Positions 18,420 through 28,010 of a stretch of 64,000 nucleotides of DNA are shown here, piece after piece. Under the pieces are notes generated by a model that searched no databases, was not told the origin of the DNA, and saw only the letters and a list, made by a program, of their open reading frames with translations. A program made the translations under genes and the position numbers. Each line of letters begins with the position of its first letter. Within the stretch, counting starts at the first letter, position 1. Source of the DNA: JACCWP01 sp963801045 (GTDB lineage Bacteria > Actinomycetota > Actinomycetes > Propionibacteriales > Nocardioidaceae); the NCBI GenBank assembly GCA_963801045.1, contig CAWDDC010000003.1:434001-498000 (forward strand), given 5' to 3'.

Positions 18420-19429
18420 TCAGGTGGGCAGCCCGGCGGCCTTCATGTCGTGGCGCAGCTCCTTGGGCAGCGAGAAGATCAGGCTCTCCTCGGCCGTGCG
18501 CACCGCCCGCGCGTCGGGGAAGCCGCGCTCACGCAGCCAGCCGAGGACGCCGTCGACCAGGTCCTCGGGCACCGACGCGCCGCTGGTGACGCCGACGGAG
18601 TCGACGCCGTCGAGCCACGCCTCGTCCAGCTCGCTGGCGTCGTCGACGCGGTAGGCCGCCGCCGCGCCCGCCTCCAGCGCCACCTCGACGAGGCGGACGG
18701 AGTTGGACGAGTTCGCCGAGCCCGACGACGATCACCAGATCGGCGTCGTGGGCGATCTCCTTGACCGCCACCTGCCGGTTCTGGGTGGCGTAGCAGATGT
18801 CGTCGCTGGGCGGGTCGAGCAGCGCCGGGAACCGTTCCCGCAGCTTGTCGACCGTCGCCATCGTCTCGTCGACCGACAGCGTGGTCTGCGACAGCCAGGC
18901 GACCCGGTCGGGGTCGCGTACCTGCACGTGCTCGGCGTCGGCGGGGCTCTGCACCAGGATGGTGCGCTCCGGCGCCTCGCCGGCGGTGCCCTCGACCTCC
19001 TCGTGGCCCTCGTGGCCGATCAGCAGGATGTCGTAGTCGTCCTTGTCGAAGCGCCGCGCCTCGTGGTGCACCTTGGTCACCAGCGGGCAGGTGGCGTCGA
19101 TGGTCTTGAGCCCGCGGTCGGCAGCCTGCACGTGCACGGCCGGCGAGACACCGTGCGCGGAGAACACCACCGTCGAGCCCTCAGGCACCTCGTCGAGCTC
19201 CTCGACGAAGACCGCGCCCCGGTCCTCCAGCGTGTGCACGACGTGCTTGTTGTGCACGATCTGCTTGCGGACGTAGACGGGCGGGCCGTACAGGTCGAGC
19301 GCCTTCTCCACCGTGATGACCGCCCGGTCGACGCCGGCGCAGTAGCCGCGGGGCGCCGCCAGCATCACCTGACGGGTCGTCGGCGCCGGGCAGCACGGGG
19401 TCGGGGAGGGACGTGGACACGGCCCCCAT
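18420..19429 (-). CDS. ispH: 4-hydroxy-3-methylbut-2-enyl diphosphate reductase (two frame breaks)
   Basis: The three cluster-binding cysteines are present in APRGYCAGVDRA, IDATCPLVTKVH and DDICYATQNRQ, with HNKHVVHTLEDRGAVFVEEL typical of IspH. The enzyme makes IPP and DMAPP in the last step of the MEP pathway with a 4Fe-4S centre. One extra base near 18718 breaks the chain after LVIVVG; the repaired text is SANSSNSVRLVEVALEAG. A second indel near 19375-19390 separates the N-terminal extension beginning MGAVSTSLPDPVLPGADD. The C-terminus LPKELRHDMKAAGLPT is complete. Confidence 0.9.
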
Positions 19430-19490
19430 CGTAGGTGCCGGGCGGGGACGACTGCCCGCACCGTCGCCGTCCCCGCCTACGCTGCAGGCC

Positions 19491-20729
19491 GTGGCCCTCG
19501 ACACGTCCCCCGACTCCCCCGCGCCGCTGCGCACGGTGTCGGCGGCGATCGGCGGGTGGATCGGCCGGCTCGGCGCGGTGTGGGTCGAGGCCCAGATCGC
19601 GCAGCTCACGCGTCCGCCAGGACCGGGTCTGGCTCGTGCTGCGCGACACCCACGTGGACATGTCCGTGCCGGCGTCGTGCTCGCGGCGGCTGCTCGACGC
19701 GCTCGCCGCCCCGGTCACCGAGGGCGCGCAGGTGATCGTGCACGCCCGGCCCAGCTGGTACGACCGCCGCGGCTCGCTGAGCCTCTACGTCGACCAGATC
19801 CGCCCGGTCGGGCTCGGCGAGCTGCTGGCCCGGCTGGAGCAGCGGCGGCGGCTGCTCGCGGCCGAGGGGTTGTTCGGGCCCGAGCGCAAGCGGCCGCTGC
19901 CGTTCCTGCCCGCGCTGCGTCGGACTGGTGACCGGCAGGGACTCCGCGGCCGAGCGCGACGTCCTCGAGGTGGCCCGGCGGCGCTGGCCGGGGGTGCAGT
20001 TCCGGGTCGAGCACACCCTGGTCCAGGGGACCGGCGCCGCCCTCCAGGTGATCGAGGCGCTGCGGCGCCTCGACGACGACCCCGAGGTCGAGGTGATCGT
20101 GGTCGCCCGCGGCGGCGGGTCGGTCGAGGACCTGCTGCCGTTCAGCGACGAGGGCCTGGTGCGGGTCGTCGCCGCCGTACGCACCCCGCTGGTCAGCGCG
20201 ATCGGGCACGAGCCCGACTCCCCCATCCTCGACCTGGTCGCCGACGTACGTGCCGCGACGCCGACCGACGCCGCCAAGCTGGTGGTGCCCGACGTGGCCG
20301 AGGAGACCGCGCGCGTACGACAGGCCCGCGAGCGGGTGCGACGCGCGGTCCGGCAGCGGGTGGCGCACGAGACACAGACCCTGGCCACGCTGCGATCGCG
20401 ACCGGCTCTCGGCGCGCCCACGCGACGGCCTGGCCGAGCGGGGTCAGGCGGTCGAGGCGTTGCGCGAGCGCGCCCGCCGCACCCTCACCCACCGGCTCGA
20501 CCGGGCCGCCGACGACATCGGCCACCAGGTCGCCCGGGCCCGCGCGCTGTCGCCGCTGGCCACGCTGCGGCGCGGCTACGCGGTCGTCCAGGACGCCGGC
20601 GGGCACGTGCTGACCGACACCGCGTCCGCCGCGGCCGGCGACCCGCTGACCGTGCGGCTGCACGACGGGCGGCTGTCGGTGCGCACCGAGACCGTGACCC
20701 CCGACCCCGCACCCGGAGACGACGCATGA
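19491..20729 (+). CDS. xseA: Exodeoxyribonuclease VII large subunit (three frame breaks)
   Basis: The parts are ordered as in XseA: an OB-type N-terminal domain (AAIGGWIGRLGAVWVEAQIA, VWLVLRDTHVDMSVPASC), the catalytic core VGLVTGRDSAAERDVLEVAR, VARGGGSVEDLLPFSDEGLV and SAIGHEPDSPILDLVADVRA with PTDAAKLVVPD, then a coiled coil and a tail LATLRRGYAVVQDAGGHVLT. Breaks near 19607, 19922 and 20400 each add one base; the total span is consistent with three gains. The GTG at 19491 is 61 bases from the divergent ispH start. Its TGA overlaps the xseB ATG. Confidence 0.9.
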
Positions 20730-20988
20730 GCGAGCAGAGCCCCGAGCTGTCCTACGAGCAGGCCCGCGACGAGCTGGTCGACGTCGTGCGCCGGCTGGAG
20801 GAGGGCGGCACCACGCTGGAGGAGTCCCTCACGCTGTGGGAGCGCGGCGAGGAGCTGGCCCGCGATCTGCGAGCGCTGGCTCGAGGGTGCCCGGGCGCAG
20901 GCTCGACGCCGCCCGGCCGGACGCGGCCGACGGGGCGGATGGCGCCGAGGGTGCCGATGGCGCCGGCGCGGGTCGGGATGCCGAATAG
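20726..20988 (+). CDS. xseB: Exodeoxyribonuclease VII small subunit (two frame breaks)
   Basis: Starts MSEQSPELSYEQARDELVDV with the family core VRRLEEGGTTLEESLTLWER. Two single-base gains near 20866 and 20902 must be skipped to read ICERWLEGARAQLDAARPDA and to reach the TAG at 20986; the 263-base span is exactly two bases over a whole number of codons. The tail is a low-complexity Gly/Ala/Asp stretch. XseB binds XseA to form the multi-subunit nuclease that degrades single-stranded DNA. ATGA overlap with xseA implies coupled translation. Confidence 0.88.
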
Positions 20989-21029
20989 CACAGGTGCCAG
21001 ACGAGCAGCAACGCGGTCGAGCCAGTGAC

Positions 21030-22097
21030 TCAGCGCAGGTTCCGGTCGAGGAACGCCACCGTGCGCTGCATCGACTGCTCCCACAGCGGGATGAACGCGT
21101 GCTCCTCGCCGGGCCAGCGGATCAGCCGGGCGTGCGACGCCGGCACGCTGCATCGCCCGCAGCGTCTGCTCCGACCACACCGGCGGGCAGGTGCGTGTCC
21201 GCCGTGCCGTGGTGGATCAGCACCGGCTCGGTGATCCGGTCGAAGTACGGCCGCGGCGACACCTGCCGCCAGAACTGCGGGTTGGCGCGCGGCGAGCCGT
21301 AGCGCTCGAGGATGCGCTCGGCCAGCCCGGTGTCCTCGGGGTCGTCGCGGATCCAGCGGTCGAAGTTGTCCACCGCGTCCGAGCTGACCGGCGCGAACAC
21401 GACCGCGGCGTCGACCAGCCCCGGCTGGGCCACCAGCACGTTGTACGTCACGCCGCCGCCCATCGATCGGCCGAGCAGGCCGATCCGGTCGTCGTCGACC
21501 GGCAGCCCCGACCGGCGCAGCGCGAGCACCGCGTTGATCACGTCCTCGGTGTAGCCGAGCCGCATCCGCAGGTCGTTGCGCGGGTCGGCGTCGGAGCCCG
21601 CGTGGTTGCGGTAGTCGGTGTGCAGCACCACGTACCCGCGGCGGGCGAGGTAGTCCTGCTCGCGGGACAGGCCCTGCCCGTTCACGTAGTCGGCGGGGTC
21701 GATGTAGCCGTGGTTGAGCACCAGCGCCGGGAACGGGCCGGGCCCGGCGGGCACGTTGAGCACGCCGGAGATCCGCAGGTCGCCGCTGACGGTACGTCAC
21801 GTAGTGGCGGGTGTACGCGCCGAAGTCGCCGAGCGAGCGTCCCACCCGCAGGCCGCGCCCGTCGTAGTCGTGCTGGGCGAGCGCCTCGATGGACACCGGG
21901 TGCGGCGGCTCCGGCTCGGCTCCGGCTCCGGCTCCGGCTCCTGCTCGGGCGTCGCCTCGTCGGACGGCTCCTGCGCCGGGCTCGGTGGACGCGGAGCTCG
22001 GCTCGCTCGGACCGGCGGAGTCGGCGTCGTCGCTCGTGCACCCGGCCAGCAGCGCCAGCACCGCGACGGCGACGACGGCGAACCGGCTGGGTCCCAT
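21030..22097 (-). CDS. Alpha/beta hydrolase lipoprotein, dienelactone hydrolase-like (several frame breaks)
   Basis: A lipoprotein signal is clear: RFAVVAVAVLALLAGC with the lipobox LLAG-C. A disordered linker rich in Glu-Pro repeats follows, then a hydrolase domain: NVPAGPGPFPALVLNHGYID, the nucleophile elbow GLLGRSMGGG, an acid/His tail PVLIHHGTADTH and LIRWPGEEHAFIPL. At least four indels are needed (near 21150-21180, 21795, and two in the linker 21900-21990). The product is likely an exported membrane-anchored esterase or peptidase. Substrate unknown. Confidence 0.72.
   Translation of the reverse strand: MGPSRFAVVAVAVLALLAGCTSDDADSAGPSEPSSASTEPGAGAVRRGDARAGAGAGAGAEPEPPHPVSIEALAQHDYDGRGLRVGRSLGDFGAYTRHYVTYRQRRPADLRRAQRARRARPVPGAGAQPRLHRPRRLRERAGPVPRAGLPRPPRVRGAAHRLPQPRGLRRRPAQRPADAARLHRGRDQRGARAAPVGAAGRRRPDRPARPIDGRRRDVQRAGGPAGAGRRRGRVRAGQLGRGGQLRPLDPRRPRGHRAGRAHPRALRLAARQPAVLAAGVAAAVLRPDHRAGADPPRHGGHAPARRCGRSRRCGRCSVPASHARLIRWPGEEHAFIPLWEQSMQRTVAFLDRNLR
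21907..21950. repeat. Hexanucleotide tandem repeat coding a Glu-Pro linker
   Basis: About six near-perfect CTCCGG units lie within the lipoprotein gene. On the coding strand they read GAG-CCG repeats, giving an (EP)n linker. Such repeats are prone to copy-number change and to assembly errors, and the reading frame is indeed broken beside it. Confidence 0.6.
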
Positions 22098-22126
22098 CGC
22101 ACCGATCATTCCTCCCGTCACCGCTG

Positions 22127-22182
22127 CCGGGAAAGAGGCACCACTCACGTGTGGCCACCCGTGACTGGTGACGTTTTCCCGG
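22127..22182 (-). terminator. Imperfect long hairpin between DUF4245 and hydrolase genes
   Basis: A 23-base arm starting CCGGGAAA (22127) pairs with the arm ending TTTTCCCGG (22182) with four mismatches around a 10-base loop. It lies 27 bases past the DUF4245 stop, on the side expected for its terminator, and 30 bases before the hydrolase start. Confidence 0.45.
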
Positions 22183-22208
22183 GGGACCTTGGGAAAGACG
22201 CAGGGGCG

Positions 22209-22803
22209 TCAGCGGGAGCAGGTGGGGCAGCGGAAGCCGGCGCCGGTCGGCTCGAGGCTCTCCACGAACGTCGCCAGCTCGTCCTGCGGGATGCTGCCGG
22301 TCACCAGCACGGCGACGCCGGCGTCGCTGCGTACCAGCGTGGTGCGGTCGTCGCCCTCGTCGGTGTACAGCTGCCAGCGGCGGGAGCCGACCTCGACCTG
22401 GCCGCCGGGCTGGGCGTCCTCGGCGTAGGTCGCCAGCAGCTCGTCCTCGTCCAGCCCGGTCGCCTGCTCGACGCCGACGTACGCGTCGTCGCCGGTCAGG
22501 ATCCCCAGGTGCCAGTGCTCGGTGCCCGGGTCCCAGGTCGGCCTGGGTCGCGCGCCACCCGTCCGGGAGCTCGGCGGGCGCCAGCGGCCGGTACGACGCC
22601 CCGTCGGCCGCCTGCGCCGCGACCTCGAGGTAGTCGACGGGCTCCTGCTCCAGCTCGGCGTCGGAGCCGAACCAACCGCCGATCCAGCCGACCAGGACCA
22701 GGACGACCGCGAGCAGCAGCACCGAGCGCATGATGTCGCCCAGCGCCGGGTTGCCACGCTTCGACGGCACCGGCGGGGCGGCGGGCTGCGGATCCTCGCT
22801 CAC
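22209..22803 (-). CDS. DUF4245 family membrane-anchored protein (frame break)
   Basis: The GTG at 22803 begins a protein with a polar head, one membrane helix (MRSVLLLAVVLVLVGWIGGW) and a DUF4245 domain: SYRPLAPAELPDGWRATQAD, then after one extra C near 22538 WDPGTEHWHLGILTGDDAYV and GLEQ-like VGVEQATGLDEDE. It ends with a CPTC motif. DUF4245 proteins are extracytoplasmic and of unknown function. In mycobacteria a homologue is next to glpX, so its presence here fits the conserved neighbourhood. Confidence 0.85.
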
Positions 22804-22853
22804 CGACCGATTCTCACACCGGGCAGGCGCCGACCCGTTCCCGGTGCGGTGGC

Positions 22854-24222
22854 ATGCTCGCCCGGGTGGAGCACGAAGCCGACGGGATCGAGGTCCACCG
22901 CGCCATCGACCTCGCCCTGCGGATCGGCGAGGTGGTGCTGTCCAGCGGAGCCGGCGCGGCCGACGTCGCCGCCACCACGCTCGCGGTGACCAACGCCTGC
23001 GGTCTGCGCGGCTGCTCCATCGACGTCAACTTCACGACCATCACCATCTCGTACCAGCCGGACCCGAACACGTGGGCCGAGACGATGATGCGCACGGTCA
23101 CCTACCGCGGCCTGGACTACGGGCTGCTCACCGAGGTCGACCACCTCGTCCGCTCGCTGTCCACCGGAGCCATCACGCGGGCCGATGCCAGCCGGCGGCT
23201 GAACGAGATCCGCTCCGCGCCGCATCCGTACCCGCGCTGGGTGGTGTCGGTCGGCACCGGCCTGATGGCCGTGGGCGTCGGGCTGCTGCTGCAGGGCGAC
23301 CTGCTGCTGGTCGCGGTGGCCTTCGCCACCGCCGTCGTGCTCGACCTCACCGGCCGGCAGCTGGCCCGCCGGCGCATCCCGGCGTTCTACCAACAGGTGT
23401 TCCTCGCGACCATCGCCACCTCGGTCGCGATCGTCCTCTACCACCTGGACGTGCCGGTCAGTCCGTCGCTGCTCGTCGCCGCCGGGATCATCGTGCTGCT
23501 GGCCGGCATCACCCTGGTCGGCGCCGTGCAGGACGCGCTCACCGGCTACTTCGTCACCGCCTCCGCCCGGACGTTCGAGGCGCTGCTGCTCACCGGCGGC
23601 ATCATCGCCGGGGTCAGCCTCAGCCTCACCGCGGGTCTGCGGTTCGGCGTCGACCTCCCGCTGCAGGCACGGGCACCGAGCGAGCTGTCCGACCTGCCGC
23701 TCGCGCTGACCGGCGGCACGCTGGTCGCGGTGGCGTTCGCGGTCACCTGCTACGCACCCGTTGCGCGCGCTGCTGCCCGTCGCCGCGGTCGGCCTGGCCG
23801 GCCAGGCCGTGTACGTGCCGCTGCTCACCGCCGACGTGGGGGTGGCCTGGGCCTCGACGGTGGCCGCGATCGTCATCGGTGGCGGCAGCTACTCCCTCGC
23901 CGGGCGGATGCGGGTGCCCCCGCTGGTCGTGGTGGTCAGCGGCATCGTCGGCCTGCTGCCCGGGCTGACCATCTACCGCGGCCTGTTCCAGCTGCTCACC
24001 CAGGACGACCTGACCGGCCTGTTCTCCCTGCTCGCCGCGATCAGCGTCGGGGTGGGACTGGCGTCGGGCGTGATCCTCGGCGAGTACATCGCCCAGCCGC
24101 TCAAGCGCGAGGCCCGCCGGCTGGAGAACCGGCTCGCCGGACCCCGCCTGGTCGGGCCGCTGCAGCCGCGCCGGCGTCGCAAGCGGCGTCGGCCGCCCTC
24201 CGCGGATGCGGACGGAGACTAG
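22854..24222 (+). CDS. Threonine/serine exporter ThrE family protein (frame break)
   Basis: An N-terminal cytosolic domain (LALRIGEVVLSSGAGAADVA, DVNFTTITISYQ) is followed by ten predicted membrane helices, the layout of ThrE/YjjP-YjjB fused exporters (about 455 residues). One extra C near 23757 splits the halves after CYAP; the chain resumes LRALLPVAAVGLAGQAVYVP. The family exports threonine and serine by proton antiport; in other cases it moves dicarboxylates. It ends with a basic tail (RRRRKRRRPP). Divergent from DUF4245 with 50 bases between starts. Confidence 0.85.
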
Positions 24223-24290
24223 GCCGACGCGCCGCAGCCGCCACCCGTCCCGGGTCGACAGGTGCCGCAGTCCTGCCTACGCTCCCCGCC

Positions 24291-24689
24291 ATGCCCGTCT
24301 ACCGGCTCTCCGAGGCCGCCGCCCTGCTCGGCGTCAGCGACGACACCGTGCGCCGGTGGGCCGAGCAGGGCCGGGTGACCACGACGAGCACGTCCACCGG
24401 CACGCTCGGCATCGAGGGGACCACGCTGGCCGCACTGGCCGCCGAGCGCGCCCACCTCGACCAGCAGGCCGGGGGGCCGCACCACACCAGCGCCCGCAAC
24501 CGGCTGCGCGGCATCGTCACCGACGTCACCCGCGACACCGTGATGGCCAAGGTGGAGATGTGCTGCGGTCCCTACCGGGTCGTGTCCCTGATGAGCCGGG
24601 AGGCCGCCGACGCCCTCGACCTCAAGCCCGGCGTGCTGGCCGACGCGGTCGTGAAGGCCACGACCGTCGTCGTCGAGACCCCGTCCTGA
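24291..24689 (+). CDS. MerR-type HTH plus TOBE domain molybdenum-responsive protein
   Basis: Intact, 132 residues. The N-terminus YRLSEAAALLGVSDDTVRRW is a MerR/excisionase-type DNA-binding helix pair; the C-terminal half ARNRLRGIVTDVTRDTVMAK and MSREAADALDLKPGVLADAV is a TOBE/Mop-like oxyanion-binding domain. This short HTH-TOBE architecture is common in actinobacteria next to molybdate transport genes, but none is present here. It probably senses molybdate or tungstate. Confidence 0.85.
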   Translation: MPVYRLSEAAALLGVSDDTVRRWAEQGRVTTTSTSTGTLGIEGTTLAALAAERAHLDQQAGGPHHTSARNRLRGIVTDVTRDTVMAKVEMCCGPYRVVSLMSREAADALDLKPGVLADAVVKATTVVVETPS

Positions 24690-24747
24690 GCCGACCCGGC
24701 GCCGGGCACGGGTCATGTCTCGCGACCCGGTGCACTAACCTGCTGCG

Positions 24748-25315
24748 GTGCAGCCCGCGGGGAAGGCAGCGGCCGCGCCCACGCTGGTGGGCCTGCGGGC
24801 CGGTCTGCTCGGTGGCGCCGTCACCGCGTTCGCAGCGATCGCCCACGTCAGCGCCGGTGGCCTGTTGCCGCCCTGGCCGCTGGCGCTGCTGATCGCCACC
24901 GGCGCGATGATCGGGATCGCGCCCCTCGCCCAGCAGGAGATGTCGACCCGCCGGGTGCTGCTGGTGATGTGCGGCGGCCAGCTGGTGCTGCACGCCGCGT
25001 TCACGCTGGTCGCCGGCCACCAGCACGCCGACAGCATCCCGGCGGAGGCTGGCGATGACCGGCGCCCACCTGGTCGCCGCCGCGTCGCTGGCCCTGCTGC
25101 TCGCCCGTGGTGAGCGCGGGCTGTGGTCCCTGCTCGCGCTGCTGGCCGCTCTCGCCGCCCCCGTGCGCCGCGCCGTCCGGCTGCTCGCCCTGGTGCCGGC
25201 CCCGTCCGGGTCGGCCGGCCCGCTGACGGTCGCCCCGGTCGCCGGGTGCGGCGCCGGTCCCCGCGACCTCGTACGCGCCGTCGCGCCACGTCGCGGACCA
25301 CCCGCGCGCTCCTGA
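24748..25315 (+). CDS. Small multi-helix membrane protein (frame break)
   Basis: The first part (GTG at 24748) has helices LLGGAVTAFAAIAHVSAGGL, LLIATGAMIGIAPLAQQ and LLVMCGGQLVLHAAFTLV with HQHADS, and after one extra base near 25053 continues MTGAHLVAAASLALLLARGE and a further helix LLALLAALAAPVRR. Total about 188 residues. His-rich loops (AGHQHADS, TGAHL) could bind metal. It is followed by a PepSY transporter-like gene, a pairing often seen in copper or heme regions; the role is inferred only. Confidence 0.6.
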
Positions 25316-25440
25316 GCCGCCCGTCGGCTCACGTCCGCACCGTGCCCCACCACCCGGGGCACGTCCGCACGCGCCGCTGCTGACGCCTGCCCGCACTCTC
25401 GGCCCGTCCGGCCGGCGCGTCCCCCGACAGGAGCACGCGC

Positions 25441-26859
25441 ATGACCCTCACCACTGCCCCGCCCGAGCACGCCCCGCCCACTCCGTCCCGCCGCACCGCC
25501 GCCGGCTGGTTCCGCGCCTTCTGGCGCTGGCACTTCTACGCCAGCCTGGTGGTCGTACCGGTGCTCGCCGTGCTGGCGGTCACCGGGCTGGTCTACCTGC
25601 TGCGGTTCGAGATCGAGCCCCGGCTGCACGCCGACCTGATGCGGGTCGAGCAGCCCGCCGGCGCCGACTTCGCCCAGCCGTACGCCGCCCAGCTGACCGC
25701 GGTCGAGCGCGCCTACCCGGACGCGACGATCGCCTCGGTCACCGAGCCCGCCGGCTCCGACGAGAGCACCCGGTTCTCGGTGACCACCGCCGACGGCGCG
25801 CTGCGCGACGTCTTCGTCGACCCGTGGACCGCCCAGGTCCTCGGCTCGCTCGACCCCGACCGGACGCTGTCGGGCTACGCCGTCCGGGTGCACGCGAACC
25901 TGATGGCCGGCCGGCTCGGCGACCTGGTCATCGAGCTGGCCGTCTGCTGGGCGGTGGTGATGGCACTCACCGGCTACGTGCTCGCCGTCAAGGGCCGCCG
26001 GGCCCGCCGGATCGCGGGGCGTGCCACCCGTCCGACCGGGCGGCACCGGGTCCGCCGCTGGCACGTCGCCATCGGTGCGGTCACCGGCATCGGGCTGCTG
26101 GCGATGGTCGTCACCGGGCTGCCCTGGACCGGCCTGTGGGGTGCCAAGGTGCAGCAGCTCGCGACCGAGCGCGGCACCTCGCTGTGGTCCACCGACCCGG
26201 GGGCGGCGTCGGAGCCGACGTCGCGGCTGGACGAGTCGTTGCCGCACGGCCACGAGGTGCCGTGGGCGCAGGGCGCGACCGAGGTCCCCCGGTCCGGCGG
26301 TGGATCCAGATCGGTCGCCACCGTCGACACCGCGGTCGCCGTCGCCGACCGCGAGGGGTTGCCGCACCCGTACACGGTGGCGCTGCCGGCCGACGAGCAG
26401 GGCGTGTTCTCCGTCATCGGGTACGCCTTCCACGACCCGACGGCGGAACGGACCGTGCACGTGGACCGGTTCGGCGGCGACGTGGTCTCGACGTACGGCT
26501 ACGACGACTACCCGCTGCTCGCCAAGGCGGTGGCGCAGGGCATCGGCGTGCACGAGGGCCGCAGCTTCGGCACGGTCAACTTCTGGGCCAGCCTGGCGTT
26601 CTGCCTCGCGGTGCTGGCGATGTGCGTGACCGGCCCGCTGATGTGGTGGCGCCGTCGGCCAGCCGCCCGCGCGGCGGGCGTCCGGGCTCCCCGGGGCCGG
26701 ATGCCGCTGCTGGCGACGCCCTGGCTCGCCGGGCTGCTGGTGGTCCTCGGGGTGCTGCTGCCGGTGTTCGGCGTGTCGCTGGTGGTCGTCCTGGTGCTCG
26801 ACCAGCTGGTGCTGCGGCGGGTACCGGCGCTGGGTCGGTGGTTCGGGGTCACGCCCTAG
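25441..26859 (+). CDS. PepSY-associated membrane protein
   Basis: Intact, 472 residues. The opening FRAFWRWHFYASLVVVPVLA has the WRWHFY pattern of the iron-regulated PepSY_TM family, with conserved His in VRVHANLMAGRLGDLVIELA and further helices IELAVCWAVVMALTGYVLA, FWASLAFCLAVLAMCVTGPL and a C-terminal pair. Two extracytoplasmic PepSY-like modules lie between. Members are linked to siderophore or heme/copper reduction at the membrane. AGGAG precedes the ATG. The upstream membrane gene ends 125 bases before; the gap holds no clear signal. Confidence 0.85.
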   Translation: MTLTTAPPEHAPPTPSRRTAAGWFRAFWRWHFYASLVVVPVLAVLAVTGLVYLLRFEIEPRLHADLMRVEQPAGADFAQPYAAQLTAVERAYPDATIASVTEPAGSDESTRFSVTTADGALRDVFVDPWTAQVLGSLDPDRTLSGYAVRVHANLMAGRLGDLVIELAVCWAVVMALTGYVLAVKGRRARRIAGRATRPTGRHRVRRWHVAIGAVTGIGLLAMVVTGLPWTGLWGAKVQQLATERGTSLWSTDPGAASEPTSRLDESLPHGHEVPWAQGATEVPRSGGGSRSVATVDTAVAVADREGLPHPYTVALPADEQGVFSVIGYAFHDPTAERTVHVDRFGGDVVSTYGYDDYPLLAKAVAQGIGVHEGRSFGTVNFWASLAFCLAVLAMCVTGPLMWWRRRPAARAAGVRAPRGRMPLLATPWLAGLLVVLGVLLPVFGVSLVVVLVLDQLVLRRVPALGRWFGVTP

Positions 26860-26888
26860 ACGCGCTCGCGACCCGGCCCGGGTCGGTA

Positions 26889-26926
26889 CGCTCACCTCCA
26901 AGCCCCGACCAGACCAGAGGTGAGCG
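26889..26926 (+). promoter_or_regulatory. Hairpin covering the glpX ribosome binding site
   Basis: CGCTCACCTC (26889-26898) and GAGGTGAGCG (26917-26926) are perfect 10-base complements separated by 18 bases. The right arm contains the Shine-Dalgarno GAGGTGA and ends at the base before the glpX ATG. Folding would hide the ribosome site. A regulatory role is inferred. Confidence 0.5.
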
Positions 26927-28000
26927 ATGGCATCGCCGCAGGACGCCACGGCCGGCCCGGGCAGTACCGACACGACCGAGGACGGCCGGCCACCCGGACA
27001 CCTGGACACGCCCTCGCAGGCACCGGACCGCAACCTCGCCCTCGACCTGGTCCGCGTCACCGAGGCCGCCGCGATGGCGGCCGGACGCTGGGTGGGGCGC
27101 GGCGACAAGAACGGCGCCGACGGGGTGGCGGTCAACGCCATGCGGGTGCTGATCAGCACCGTGGGCATGGACGGCGTGGTGGTCATCGGGGAGGGCGAGA
27201 AGGACCAGGCGCCGATGCTGTTCAACGGCGAGCGGGTCGGCGACGGCACCGGCCCCGCCGTGGACGTCGCGGTCGACCCGATCGACGGCACGACGCTGGC
27301 CGCCAAGGCGATGAGCAACGCCCTGTCCGTGCTCGCGGTCTCGCCGCGCGGATCGATGTACGACCCGTCCGCGGTGTTCTACATGGAGAAGCTCGCGACC
27401 GGGCCGGACGCCGCCGAGGCGGTCGACATCCGGCTGCCGATCGCCGAGAACATCCACCTCGTGGCCAAGGCCAAGGGCGGGGCACCCGAGGACGTCACCG
27501 TGTGCATCCTCGACCGCGACCGGCACGCGGGCATGGTCGAGGAGATCCGGGCCACCGGGGCGCGGATCAAGTTCATCACCGACGGCGACGTCGGCGGCGC
27601 CATCATGGCGGCCCGCCCGGGCACGGGCGTCGACCTGCTGCTCGGCGTCGGGGGCACGCCGGAGGGCATCATCGCCGCCTGCGCGCTCAAGGCGATGGGC
27701 GGCGTGCTGCAGGCCCGGCTGTACCCCACCGACGACGCCGAGCGCCAGCGGGCCGTCGATGCCGGCCTCGACCTCGACGCGGTGCTGTCCACCGACGACC
27801 TGGTCGCGGGCGACGACTCGTTCTTCGTCGCGACCGGCATCACCGACGGCGAGCTGCTGCGCGGCGTGCGCTACCGCGCCGGCGGCTGCAGCACGCACTC
27901 GCTGGTGATGCGCTCGCGCAGCGGCACGATCCGCGAGATCAGCAGCGAGCACCGGCTGTCCAAGCTGCGCGCGTACGCGTCCATCGACTTCGACCACTGA
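26927..28000 (+). CDS. glpX: Class II fructose-1,6-bisphosphatase
   Basis: Intact, 357 residues. After a 30-residue N-terminal extension the GlpX core is plain: AMAAGRWVGRGDKNGADGVA, VVVIGEGEKDQAPMLFNGE, VAVDPIDGTTLAAKAM (metal site), ATGARIKFITDGDVGGAI and LLLGVGGTPEGIIAACALKA. The enzyme removes the 1-phosphate of fructose-1,6-bisphosphate and is the main gluconeogenic FBPase in actinobacteria; it would be needed for growth on propane-derived C3/C2 carbon. The PfkB kinase gene starts 10 bases after the stop. Confidence 0.95.
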   Translation: MASPQDATAGPGSTDTTEDGRPPGHLDTPSQAPDRNLALDLVRVTEAAAMAAGRWVGRGDKNGADGVAVNAMRVLISTVGMDGVVVIGEGEKDQAPMLFNGERVGDGTGPAVDVAVDPIDGTTLAAKAMSNALSVLAVSPRGSMYDPSAVFYMEKLATGPDAAEAVDIRLPIAENIHLVAKAKGGAPEDVTVCILDRDRHAGMVEEIRATGARIKFITDGDVGGAIMAARPGTGVDLLLGVGGTPEGIIAACALKAMGGVLQARLYPTDDAERQRAVDAGLDLDAVLSTDDLVAGDDSFFVATGITDGELLRGVRYRAGGCSTHSLVMRSRSGTIREISSEHRLSKLRAYASIDFDH

Positions 28001-28010
28001 ATCCCGCGCG

